64,000 nucleotides of DNA from Arthrobacter sp. MMS18-M83. GTDB lineage: Bacteria > Actinomycetota > Actinomycetes > Actinomycetales > Micrococcaceae. The notes under the pieces are model-generated. The model saw nothing but the letters and a program-made list of their open reading frames with translations, searched no databases and had not been told where the DNA came from. Location of the stretch: the NCBI RefSeq assembly GCF_026683955.1, contig NZ_CP113343.1, positions 2,728,001 through 2,792,000 on the forward strand, read 5' to 3'. The position numbers were made by a program, and so were the translations under genes. Position 1 is the first letter of the stretch. Each line of letters opens with the position of its first letter. Positions 16,806-24,423 of this stretch are shown piece by piece.

Positions 16806-17408
16806 ATGTCCGAACCGAACTCCCTGGAACCGTATTCGCTGGATCTGGCCGCGGGGTTGCCCCAGATGGCGGCTGCTCCCACCACGCCGAGACAGCAACT
16901 GCGCTACGCCCGGATACTGAAGACTGCCGCAGGTTTCGCCCAGCGGCAGTTCGATACTGTGAGCCTTTCGGACGTATCCACCAGGGCCCACGTTCCGCTG
17001 GGGACGCTCTACCGCTACTTCCCGTCTACGGTCCATCTGATGCTCGCGGTCTACCGGCAGCAGCTACGGGAACTCAATGACGCCAAGCCGGCGTCTTCGC
17101 GGTGCAGCCAGCAGGAACTCACCGGTCTGGGGATGGAGATTTTCCACATGCGGGTCATGCAGCCCGCCGTCGAACACTGTCTTTCCCGCACGTGGGATAC
17201 CCGCGACGGTGACATCCCGGTGCTTTTGCGAGACATCGAAGTGCTCTCTGCCGAGATGGTCACGTCGGCGATCGGCGACGCTGGCAGGGCGCGGATTCTG
17301 TTGCACGTGATCAGTGGTCTGGTCCAGTCGGTCAACTGCCGTCGGATCTCGCTTTTCGATGCCGAGAAGGACCTGAAGAACGCCTGCAAGTTGATTGCGG
17401 ACGCGTAG
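16806..17408 (+). CDS. TetR/AcrR-family regulator
   Basis: The product has 200 residues from ATG 16806. An in-frame start exists at 16731, but the sequence between shows no homology signature. The DNA-binding domain is at about residues 30-75 (FDTVSLSDVSTRAHVPLGTLYRYFPSTVHLM), reminiscent of KstR-like steroid or fatty-acid regulators. It lies between an MFS carrier and malic enzyme on the same strand. The target is unknown. Confidence 0.78.
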   Translation: MSEPNSLEPYSLDLAAGLPQMAAAPTTPRQQLRYARILKTAAGFAQRQFDTVSLSDVSTRAHVPLGTLYRYFPSTVHLMLAVYRQQLRELNDAKPASSRCSQQELTGLGMEIFHMRVMQPAVEHCLSRTWDTRDGDIPVLLRDIEVLSAEMVTSAIGDAGRARILLHVISGLVQSVNCRRISLFDAEKDLKNACKLIADA

Positions 17409-17430
17409 CTTTTTCCGGCAACTGGCGTAA

Positions 17431-17459
17431 TTGGTCTAGACCACTACGACCAAAAGTAT
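17431..17459 (+). promoter_or_regulatory. dre-like (DasR/GntR-type) operator and promoter upstream of malic enzyme
   Basis: ATTGGTCTAGACCACT contains the perfect 12-base palindrome TGGTCTAGACCA (17432-17443). This equals the core of the DasR-responsive element described in Streptomyces, which controls N-acetylglucosamine and PTS genes through a GntR protein. TTGGTC as a -35 and AAGTAT at 17454 as a -10 would be 17 bases apart, with the operator over the -35. The nearest downstream gene is malic enzyme, about 190 bases on. Confidence 0.6.
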
Positions 17460-17647
17460 GTGTTTATGGCTGGATGTCTCTAGTCTTCCTATCAAGGACC
17501 TGCCTACGAAGACAGGACCCAAGCGGCTAGCAGCCCATATCCGCAGGAGTTTCACAGCACGGACCACCACCCTTGGCCCGGCACCGAAGCCTCTACACCT
17601 GCCCGAATTGTGCCGTGGGTTCACGGCTAGCCTGAGGAGACAACGAC

Positions 17648-18841
17648 GTGTCCGTCGAAACCATCACCCCTGAACAGAACCTGACTGCCCTGGCGCTGAG
17701 CGAAGAGGAAATCTTCGCGGCCCACGAAGGCGGCAAGCTCTCCGTTTCCAGCACCGTGCCGCTCTTGAACAAGCGTGACCTTTCCATTGCCTACACCCCC
17801 GGCGTCGCTGAGGTGAGCAGGGCGATTCACGCCAATCCGGAGCTTGCCCGCACGCACACGTGGGCCGAGCGCCTTGTGGTGGTCGTCAGCGATGGCACCG
17901 CGGTCCTTGGACTTGGCAACATCGGCCCCAGCGCCTCCCTCCCGGTCATGGAAGGAAAGTCCGCGCTTTTCAAGGCTTTCGGCGAGCTGGACTCGATTCC
18001 GCTGGTTCTCAACACCACTAACGTGGATGAGATCATCGAGACCCTGGTCCGCCTGCGCCCAAGCTTCGGTGCCGTGAACCTCGAGGACATCTCCGCTCCG
18101 CGCTGCTTCGAACTCGAAGAGCGTCTTATCGAGGCCCTTGACTGCCCGGTTATGCACGATGACCAGCATGGCACCGCCGTCGTGGTTCTCGCCGCCCTGA
18201 CGAACGCCGCCAAGGTGACCGGCCGCGAACTTGAAGGACTGAAGGTTGTGGTTTCCGGTGCAGGTGCCGCCGGGATCGCCGTGTCCGAGATCCTGCTCAC
18301 TGCTGGCGTCAAGGACGTCGTCCTGCTGGATTCCAAGGGCATCATCAACGCTGAGCGTGCCGATCTGGTGGCCGATTCGGGCAGCGTCAAGGCCCGCTTC
18401 GCCCAGCGGACCAACCCCCGCGGCCTTTCCGGCGGACCCGCCGAAGCCCTCACGGGCGCAGACGTGTTCGTCGGTGTTTCCTCGTCGAAGCTGGCCGAGG
18501 AACACCTGAAACTCATGAACAAGGATTCGATCGTGTTCGCGCTGTCCAACCCGGACCCGGAAGTTCTGCCCGAGGTCGCCGTCAAGTACGCGGCCGTTGT
18601 GGCTACGGGCCGTAGCGACTTCCCGAACCAGATCAACAACGTCCTGGCCTTCCCCGGGATCTTCCGCGGAGCCTTGGACGCCGGCGCGCGCCGGATCACT
18701 CCGGCCATGAAGCTCGCCGCGGCCCGCGCCATCGCCGCGCTGGCCGAAGAGGACCTCTCGGCCGACTACATCGTGCCCAGCCCGCTGGATCCCCGCGTTG
18801 CACCTGCGGTCACGGCGGCCGTTGCCGCTGCGGTTGAATAA
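17648..18841 (+). CDS. NAD(P)-dependent malic enzyme (bacterial short form)
   Basis: This 397-residue enzyme decarboxylates malate to pyruvate and CO2 with reduction of NAD(P)+, linking the TCA cycle to pyruvate. The GTG start has a strong GAGGAGA ribosome site at 17634. Motifs in order: LNKRDLSIAYTPGVAEVS, VVSDGTAVLGLGNIGPSAS, EDISAPRCFELEERL, MHDDQHGTAVVVLAAL and GAGAAGIAVSEIL (Rossmann glycines). The length fits the short malic enzymes without a phosphotransacetylase tail. The dre-like operator upstream hints that amino-sugar or PTS signals tune it. A hairpin follows the stop. Confidence 0.95.
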   Translation: MSVETITPEQNLTALALSEEEIFAAHEGGKLSVSSTVPLLNKRDLSIAYTPGVAEVSRAIHANPELARTHTWAERLVVVVSDGTAVLGLGNIGPSASLPVMEGKSALFKAFGELDSIPLVLNTTNVDEIIETLVRLRPSFGAVNLEDISAPRCFELEERLIEALDCPVMHDDQHGTAVVVLAALTNAAKVTGRELEGLKVVVSGAGAAGIAVSEILLTAGVKDVVLLDSKGIINAERADLVADSGSVKARFAQRTNPRGLSGGPAEALTGADVFVGVSSSKLAEEHLKLMNKDSIVFALSNPDPEVLPEVAVKYAAVVATGRSDFPNQINNVLAFPGIFRGALDAGARRITPAMKLAAARAIAALAEEDLSADYIVPSPLDPRVAPAVTAAVAAAVE

Positions 18842-18866
18842 CCTAGCACTTCAGCCCCAAAAGCCG

Positions 18867-18906
18867 ACGACGGCGACTCTCCCGTGCTGGGGAGGGTCGC
18901 CGTCGT
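18867..18906 (+). terminator. Terminator after malic enzyme
   Basis: ACGACGGCGAC (18867-18877) and GTCGCCGTCGT (18896-18906) pair exactly, with further CTCCC/GGGAG pairing inside, followed by TCTTTGTT. Confidence 0.85.
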
Positions 18907-18998
18907 TCTTTGTTCCGCCACCACTGGCGGGCCGCACACCCAGACTGGGCCCATGAACGCCGAAACGATGGTGACCGTTCTCTGCGGTTCACGGCCCG

Positions 18999-19138
18999 AT
19001 ACGTGATGGAGCGTTGGGGGTTTGGGCCCGATAGGTGATGGAGCGTTTGCCTCGACCAACCCTCGCTCACCTTTAGCGCCTTTTTGACAGACCCTCCATC
19101 ACTTTTGGCGGCATTTTCGCCGACGCTCGCTCACGTCT
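18999..19138. repeat. 32-base-period repeat array D (five units, two orientations)
   Basis: Two rightward units end at 19014 (ATACGTGATGGAGCGT) and 19046 (ATAGGTGATGGAGCGT). Three leftward units occupy 19059-19074 (AAAGGTGAGCGAGGGT), 19091-19106 (AAAAGTGATGGAGGGT) and 19123-19138 (AGACGTGAGCGAGCGT). Steps within each orientation are exactly 32 bases, and the two blocks converge. The array fills much of the 400-base gap before the broken kinase gene. I see no gene in the remainder (18907-18998). Confidence 0.8.
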
Positions 19139-19242
19139 CGGGTTGGCTCCAAGGATGAATCCGCTGGCTTCCGGGTGGAGATCGGACGCAGGAGGGCAGA
19201 ATCGGCGTCGACGCATCCCGGGCCGTGGATAGGGTGGCTGAC

Positions 19243-20365
19243 ATGGAACAGACACTGAAAGTTGCACGGCAATGGGGCGCCCCCGCGGCGGCCGTCATCT
19301 TTTTCGCCCTGTGGTGCGTGGCGGAAGCGGGAAGGATGGGGGCCTCGGGGGTTGAACACGTGGCCCGGCACGTGGATGCTTGTCCTGATTGCCTTGACGA
19401 TCGCGGTAGCGGTGTGGAAGCCGTACGTATCACTCGGGCTGACCGCCATCCTTTTGCCGCAGGCTGTGCCGCCGTCGGCATCGCTTTGGCGCTCTACGAG
19501 GACCGGGGCAAGCTCTTCCAGTCCAAGGTCCTCGTCCAGGCCAATCTCAAGGAGACCGAGGTCGAGCTGGTCGTGGAGCAGGAACGCACCCGGATCGCCC
19601 GCGATCTCCACGACGTCTTGGCACACTCGCTCGCTGTCATTGCCGCGCAAGCCGACGGCACACGCTACCTCAGCCAGAGGACCAACCGAAAGCAGTGCTC
19701 GACGCCTTGGAGAACATCGCGGTGTCGGCCCGCCACGCCCTGGTGGACGCACAGCGCGTCATTGAAGGAGTGCGCGACGACGGCCTGGTCGCCCCGCAGC
19801 CCCGGCTCACCGACGTCGGGCCCCTTGTGGAGCGAATGCGCCAAGGAAGCCTCAAGGTCCAACAGAGCGAGACCGGTGTCCCGGTTGAGCTTGGCGCGGG
19901 TCAGCAACTCGCCGTCTTCCGGATTGTCCAGGAATGCCTCACGAACGCCCTCAAACACGGCGGGCGCGGCACCGCTGTGCGGCTTCACTTCGACTGGAGC
20001 GGCCCTGGGCTGACCATGCACGTTGCTTCCGACTGCCGGCGTCCGTTTCGATTGGGGGGACGGACGACGGCGATGAGGTGGCGCGTGTGGGGCGCGGCAT
20101 CCCCGGAATGCGGGAACGTGCACACCTGGCCGGCCGTTGGCTCAGCTCCGGGCCCGACGGCGAGCAGTTCCGTGTGACGGTCTTCATCCCCTACGGTTCA
20201 CGCTCGGCACCTCTCCCCTCGGAAAATCGCGGAGAAGAAGGCCTGGAAGGCGCTGCGGACCGGGAAGCCGCGTCCCCAAAGGGCTTTGAGCAGGAGCCGG
20301 CGCTTGCACTCGAAGGCGCTTCGCCGTCGTTGTCCCTTGAGCGGGAAAGCGGCGGACGTGGCTGA
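19243..20365 (+). pseudogene. NarL-type sensor histidine kinase, broken by about four frameshifts
   Basis: Recognisable pieces lie in different frames but in the right order. First come helix 1 from ATG 19243 (AAAVIFFALWCVAEAG) and, in a second frame, a transmembrane block with WMLVLIALTIAVAVW. Back in the first frame are a coiled linker and the H-box EQERTRIARDLHDVLAHSL. A third frame holds ENIAVSARHALVDAQRVIEG and VFRIVQECLTNALKHGG (N-box), and the second frame resumes with GRGIPGMRERAHLAGR (G-box). Frame changes fall near 19340, 19460, 19675 and 20030. The 3' end overlaps the response-regulator start by 8 bases, as in intact pairs. Either the gene is decayed or the sequence has errors. Confidence 0.8.
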
Positions 20366-21032
20366 AGCGCAGATCACGGTTGCCTTGGTAGACGACCAGC
20401 CCCTCTTCCGCGCCGGCATCCGCATGCTGGTGCAGAGCCAAGCAGACATGGACATGGCGTGGGAGGCCCACGACGGCGAACAGGCCGTGGCGCTCGCCGC
20501 CAAGCTGCGGCCGGACGTCATGCTGATGGACCTTCGGATGCCGGTGCTGGATGGAGTCGGGGCCACGCGGCGCATCACGGAGGAAGCCGATGCGGCAGGA
20601 GTGGACAAGCCCAAGATCATTGCCCTGACCACCTTCAACAGGGACCAGGCCGTGGTTGAGGCGGTGCAGACGGGCGCAAGCGGCTACCTGCTCAAGAGTG
20701 CCGAGCCGGAGTTCCTGCTGGCCGCGATCCGAACCGTGTACTCGGGATACTCGGTGATCGCGCCCGGTCCGGTGCACGAGCTCTTCCAGCACGCAGCCCG
20801 GACAGTGCCGGTGGCCGGGCCGGACCTCGCCGTGATGGACGAGCTCTCGCCACGCGAGCGGGATGTGTTCTTGCTCGCGGCCAAGGGCCTGGGGAACGCT
20901 GAGCTGGCAGAGAGCCTGTTTGTCTCTGAGGCCACAGTTAAATCCCATTTGCGCAGTGTGCTCAGCAAGCTCGGGCTGCGTACCAGGCTTCAACTGGTGG
21001 CCTTCGCCTATGAGCACCGGCTGCTCGGCTAG
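20358..21032 (+). CDS. NarL/LuxR-family response regulator
   Basis: The product has 224 residues from GTG 20358, giving MAEAQITVALVDDQPLFRAG. The receiver domain (about 1-125) has the acidic pair DD, the phosphoacceptor in DVMLMDLRMP, the threonine in ALTTF and lysine in GYLLKS. A LuxR helix-turn-helix follows: LSPRERDVFLLAAKGLGNAELAESLFVSEATVKSHLRSVLSKLGLRTR. It is intact and overlaps the broken kinase gene, its expected partner. If the kinase is truly dead, this regulator would depend on another phosphate source or act unphosphorylated. Confidence 0.9.
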   Translation: MAEAQITVALVDDQPLFRAGIRMLVQSQADMDMAWEAHDGEQAVALAAKLRPDVMLMDLRMPVLDGVGATRRITEEADAAGVDKPKIIALTTFNRDQAVVEAVQTGASGYLLKSAEPEFLLAAIRTVYSGYSVIAPGPVHELFQHAARTVPVAGPDLAVMDELSPRERDVFLLAAKGLGNAELAESLFVSEATVKSHLRSVLSKLGLRTRLQLVAFAYEHRLLG

Positions 21033-21050
21033 GCACCCCCAAATGCAAGG

Positions 21051-21083
21051 CGACGGCCGCCCCGGTGGGGACGGCCGCCGTCG
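21051..21083. terminator. Hairpin between response regulator and DUF4383 gene
   Basis: CGACGGC (21051-21057) pairs with GCCGTCG (21077-21083), with CCCC/GGGG pairing inside. It lies between convergent genes and could serve both. Confidence 0.6.
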
Positions 21084-21115
21084 TGCAACTGCAGGTACTG
21101 CAGAGTCAGGGTGCG

Positions 21116-21586
21116 CTACATGGCGCGGCCCTTCGTCTCCTCCCTTGCGTCACGCCCGAGCCAAAGGCCAAGGGCGACCATGACAACGCCGAGAACCAGG
21201 TGCAGCCAGTCGTCCGCGGCGTTCATGGGCACGAAGTCAGCGCTCATGTTCGACATGGTGATTAGACCGTAGATCCAAAGGACGAGGTAGATTGCGCCGC
21301 CACCAATGAGGTAACCACGCGCCATCCTGCCGGTTCTGGCCAGGTAAAGGCCTGCAGCGCCGAACAGCAGATGGACAATGTTGTGCAGGACGGATACTTG
21401 GAAGACTCCAAGAAGCATGGCGCCCGAATCATGTCCTGCAAAGGTCATGGCGCCGTAATTGCTGGTGATGCCCGGGATAAATCCCAAGACGCCAACAGCC
21501 AGGAAAACCCAGCCCAAACCCAGTGCTGTGTTGTGCAGCGTCAGCCCCATCACGTGGTGCTGCGCGGGGTGTGAAGCAGTGGTCAT
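21116..21586 (-). CDS. DUF4383 membrane protein
   Basis: The product has 156 residues with four hydrophobic helices. The layout matches DUF4383: GLGWVFLAVGVLGFIPGIT, then LLGVFQVSVLHNIVHLLFGAAGLYLAR (with the conserved N-x-x-H), then YLIGGGAIYLVLWIYGLI, then DDWLHLVLGVVMVALGLWLG. Function of the family is unknown. It is a single leftward gene without an operon partner. Confidence 0.8.
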   Translation of the reverse strand: MTTASHPAQHHVMGLTLHNTALGLGWVFLAVGVLGFIPGITSNYGAMTFAGHDSGAMLLGVFQVSVLHNIVHLLFGAAGLYLARTGRMARGYLIGGGAIYLVLWIYGLITMSNMSADFVPMNAADDWLHLVLGVVMVALGLWLGRDAREETKGRAM

Positions 21587-21784
21587 AGCTCCTCCCGATC
21601 ACGATTTCGATCGGCCCTTCAAATGGAGGGCCGCATCGCGGCAAGGAGTCGGAACCCTGCCGACGAGGATATCTTACTCCCGAAAACCCGGGAAATAGAG
21701 GGGATGGCGTGGGACAACGCGCAGCTAGCATGGTTCTGTGATGCCCAATTCTGCAATGGATTATCCTGCGACGGCAGGGCAACC

Positions 21785-22783
21785 GTGAGTGAGCCATCGG
21801 TTCCCGGTAATCAAGGAGCGATTTTCGGCGACACGAGGGACATCACACCGTTCCGCGACGGACATGTCCGCACCTCGGTGAGTGGACTGGCGGAGGGCCT
21901 GGGCGGTGCGATTGCCGGCGTCCTGAAGGGAAAGGCCGCTGGCCGGATCGACGTCGACGGGGATGTCCCCAAGCTCAAGCGGCTGGCCGGCAAGACCGCC
22001 AAATCCGTGTACGACGCCATTTTCACCAGCACGGAACCGGACCGCCTCATCACCCTAGCCCGCACCTACCCCGGCTGGGCCGGGCTTTGCTACGTGATTG
22101 CCGGCCTGCTTGCGTACAAGCACGGCGGATATCTGCGCGCGTCGGAACTGCTGCAGCGGGGCTTGTCCATACGGATCGACGACGCCGCCAGCCGGTTCTC
22201 CGGCAGTTGCCTTGGCAGGGTGGTTACGCGGGTTGAGGTTGCGGAGCGGATTGAAGTTCCGGTCCTGTTCAGCGAGGAATCGGTGTTCCTTGCCCTCTCG
22301 CACTGCTCTCGGGAGACGGGCCAGACGGCGGAGGCCCTCGACATCCTGGCTAGCCTGCCGCCGTCGTTGCCCACCGCGCTTGCCCGCTGCACCGCAGCGG
22401 CGGCACTTGAGCGGCACGCCGACGTCGTCAGATGGACGGACGGGCTCCGCAACGCGGACGACCTCTCGGCGGCGCTCTTGCTGATACGGGCGCAGTCACT
22501 CAGGGCGTTGGGGGAGCGGGCGGCGGCGCAAGCCGCACTCGCCGAGGTACTCCGGAGGAAGAAGACCAGCCTCGCCTTGCGCAACGACGCACTCACGGAC
22601 CGGGCTCTGTCGATGCTTGAGGTCAGGCGGAGGGCGCCCGGCCCTCGTCCGCTCAGTCCTCGCGTCGTTATGCGGACTCGGCGTAAGTCCGAGGGGGCCG
22701 AGTTGGAGGCAGTGGATGGGATCCGCAGGGACATCGAGGTGCGCCGGCTGTGGAACAAAGACTTCGGCGAACCTGGCGGTTAG
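21785..22783 (+). CDS. Unidentified helical protein, possibly tetratricopeptide-like
   Basis: I do not recognise this protein (332 residues from GTG 21785). In-frame starts also exist at 21704 and 21623, and none has a decisive ribosome site. Residues from about 130 on form paired amphipathic helices rich in Ala and Leu (AGLLAYKHGGYLRASELLQRGLSIR, ALSHCSRETGQTAEALDIL, ALLLIRAQSLRALGERAAAQAALAEVLRR), like TPR repeats. The C-terminus is basic. No signal peptide is seen. It may be a scaffold or regulatory protein. Codon bias is normal for the window, so it is a real gene. Confidence 0.6.
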   Translation: MSEPSVPGNQGAIFGDTRDITPFRDGHVRTSVSGLAEGLGGAIAGVLKGKAAGRIDVDGDVPKLKRLAGKTAKSVYDAIFTSTEPDRLITLARTYPGWAGLCYVIAGLLAYKHGGYLRASELLQRGLSIRIDDAASRFSGSCLGRVVTRVEVAERIEVPVLFSEESVFLALSHCSRETGQTAEALDILASLPPSLPTALARCTAAAALERHADVVRWTDGLRNADDLSAALLLIRAQSLRALGERAAAQAALAEVLRRKKTSLALRNDALTDRALSMLEVRRRAPGPRPLSPRVVMRTRRKSEGAELEAVDGIRRDIEVRRLWNKDFGEPGG

Positions 22784-22802
22784 CACGGCCTAACGCCCGC
22801 GG

Positions 22803-23126
22803 TTAGGACCGAAGCGCGCGAAGGACTCCTCGAAGCGAGACGCCCACGGCACCGACAAGTGGCAGCAACATGGCCATCACAACCACGGTGTTCTGCTGGA
22901 AAGTCACGCGCCCGCTGGCGTTGCGGCCATAGACCCCGACCGGGAGCACAAAACCGCCGCCTCCACCGCCCGCAGCATTGGTTCCATCGCCGCCTCCTCC
23001 GAATCCAAAGGACACCAGGGCTACTGGGATTAGTTCTTCTCCGCCGATCTGCAGGGGAGGGCCGTACGCCGTCGATACACCGACCTTTTTGAAGGCCTCC
23101 ACGAGGGCTGAAAATTGATCGGACAT
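22803..23126 (-). CDS. GerW/YtfJ-family protein
   Basis: The product has 107 residues. GPPLQIGGEELIPVALVSFGFGGGGDG followed by a run of six glycines and GGFVLPVGVYG is the GerW (YtfJ) signature, and a single C-terminal hydrophobic helix follows (VVVMAMLLPLVGAVGVSL). In Bacillus the relative is a spore protein, but the family is widespread in non-sporulating actinobacteria, where its role is unknown. No neighbour explains it. Confidence 0.75.
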   Translation of the reverse strand: MSDQFSALVEAFKKVGVSTAYGPPLQIGGEELIPVALVSFGFGGGGDGTNAAGGGGGGFVLPVGVYGRNASGRVTFQQNTVVVMAMLLPLVGAVGVSLRGVLRALRS

Positions 23127-23186
23127 GAAGCCGACGATATGCCGCCTCGCCGTAGAACGCCAGAGCGATCTCGCCTGACGCTCGCG

Positions 23187-23822
23187 TCACCGGAGCAGCG
23201 GAAGCAACTGTTCGCCCAACAGCACGGCCCCGAGCGCCACCATGATAATGCCGCTGCCGAGCGTCACCACGCGTGCGGCGGAGGGTCGGGACTGCAGCAG
23301 CTTTCGGGAAGTCATCGCCACCGCCGTGTAGATTATGCCCACGAACAGCACGAATGTGAGGCCCAGCACTCCGGATTGCACCGGCACCGGCAAGGACGCT
23401 TCAGGGCTCACGAACTGCGGCACAAGTGCCAGGAAGAACAGCAGGCCCTTGGGGTTGATGCCACTGGTGCCCATGCCTTGCAGGAAGGTGCGCAACTGGT
23501 TTCGGGACTGCCCGACGGCGTCATCCGCGCTGAAGCTCGCGCCGCGCCACGAGCGCATAGTGCTCACGCCGAGCCAGAGCAAATAGGCGGCGCCCGCGAT
23601 CGTCAGCCAGCCAAGGAGCCCCGGAACGCCGGTCAAAAGGGCGGCGAGCCCGGCCGTCAGGAAGGCCGTGTGCAGGATGTATCCGCTGCACAGGCCAGCC
23701 ACGGCGGGGACGAAACTGCGCTGCCGCAAGCCCGCAGCGATCGAATATGCCCAATCAACGCCGGGGGTGCAGGCCAAGGTGACGGCGACAATCACGAAGG
23801 CGAGGAAGAGGTGGGGATTCAT
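23187..23822 (-). CDS. LysE-family amino-acid exporter
   Basis: The product has 211 residues with about six helices. The N-terminus FLAFVIVAVTLACTPGVDWAYSIAAGLRQ (TPGPD-like motif), the FLQGMGTSGINPKGLLFFLALVPQFV segment (conserved N-P-K) and a hydrophobic C-terminus define the RhtB/LysE group. It exports amino acids or related compounds. It is divergent from an Lrp/AsnC regulator with about 100 bases between, the classic LysE/LysG-like or Lrp/exporter arrangement, so export is probably induced by the amino acid that binds the regulator. Confidence 0.88.
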   Translation of the reverse strand: MNPHLFLAFVIVAVTLACTPGVDWAYSIAAGLRQRSFVPAVAGLCSGYILHTAFLTAGLAALLTGVPGLLGWLTIAGAAYLLWLGVSTMRSWRGASFSADDAVGQSRNQLRTFLQGMGTSGINPKGLLFFLALVPQFVSPEASLPVPVQSGVLGLTFVLFVGIIYTAVAMTSRKLLQSRPSAARVVTLGSGIIMVALGAVLLGEQLLPLLR

Positions 23823-23925
23823 GGTGGCTCCTGGCTGGTGGGTACACCATGAACCTTATGAAAAATCTGCCCATAAGTGTTCCCATATTTAGCCCGGCTT
23901 GCCGCGGAATCGGTAAGATAATTGC

Positions 23926-24381
23926 GTGATTGATGGAATTGACAGAACTATTTTGCGTCACCTCAAAGAGGATGGGCGAATGACTGCCACAGCGCTCGCG
24001 GCCAAGGTGGGATTGACCGTGGCGCCATGCCATAGGCGGCTGCGTGATCTCGAGGCTTCCGGAGTGATTCGGGGCTATCGGGCGGACATTGATCCGGCGG
24101 CGATTGGCCTGGGATTCGAGGCGATCGTCTTCGTGACCCTACGCCAGGTGGACCGCACCACCATGTCGGACTTCGAGGACCGCGTGGCGGCTAACCCCAA
24201 CATTGTCGAAGCACAGCGGCTTTTCGGCTCACCGGACTATCTCCTGCGCGTGATCGCCGCCGACCTCCCGGCCTACCAGCGTTTCTACGACGACCAGCTC
24301 ACCGCACTTCCCGCCGTCGAGCGCCTCACCTCGACCTTGGTGATGAAGAACCTGAAGACGAACGCGGGACCGCCGGTCTGA
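23926..24381 (+). CDS. Lrp/AsnC-family regulator
   Basis: The product has 151 residues with a GTG start. The N-terminal helix-turn-helix is IDGIDRTILRHLKEDGRMTATALAAKVGLTVAPCHRRLRDLEASGVI. The C-terminal RAM ligand domain contains FGSPDYLLRVIAADLPAYQRFYDDQLTALPAVERLTSTLVMK, with the G-x-x-D-Y/F signature. It is divergent from the LysE exporter, its likely target. The ligand is probably an amino acid. Confidence 0.9.
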   Translation: MIDGIDRTILRHLKEDGRMTATALAAKVGLTVAPCHRRLRDLEASGVIRGYRADIDPAAIGLGFEAIVFVTLRQVDRTTMSDFEDRVAANPNIVEAQRLFGSPDYLLRVIAADLPAYQRFYDDQLTALPAVERLTSTLVMKNLKTNAGPPV

Positions 24382-24423
24382 GTTCGGCCTTATTTTGTCG
24401 CACCCTCCTGGCAGAGTGTTTCC

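Noticed and set aside
661..19138. The 32-base arrays as CRISPR arrays
   Set aside because: Repeats are about 16 bases and degenerate, spacers are 15-16 bases, orientations mix within an array and no cas gene is present.
22803..23126. GerW protein as evidence that the organism forms spores
   Set aside because: GerW relatives are common in non-sporulating actinobacteria and no other sporulation gene is present.
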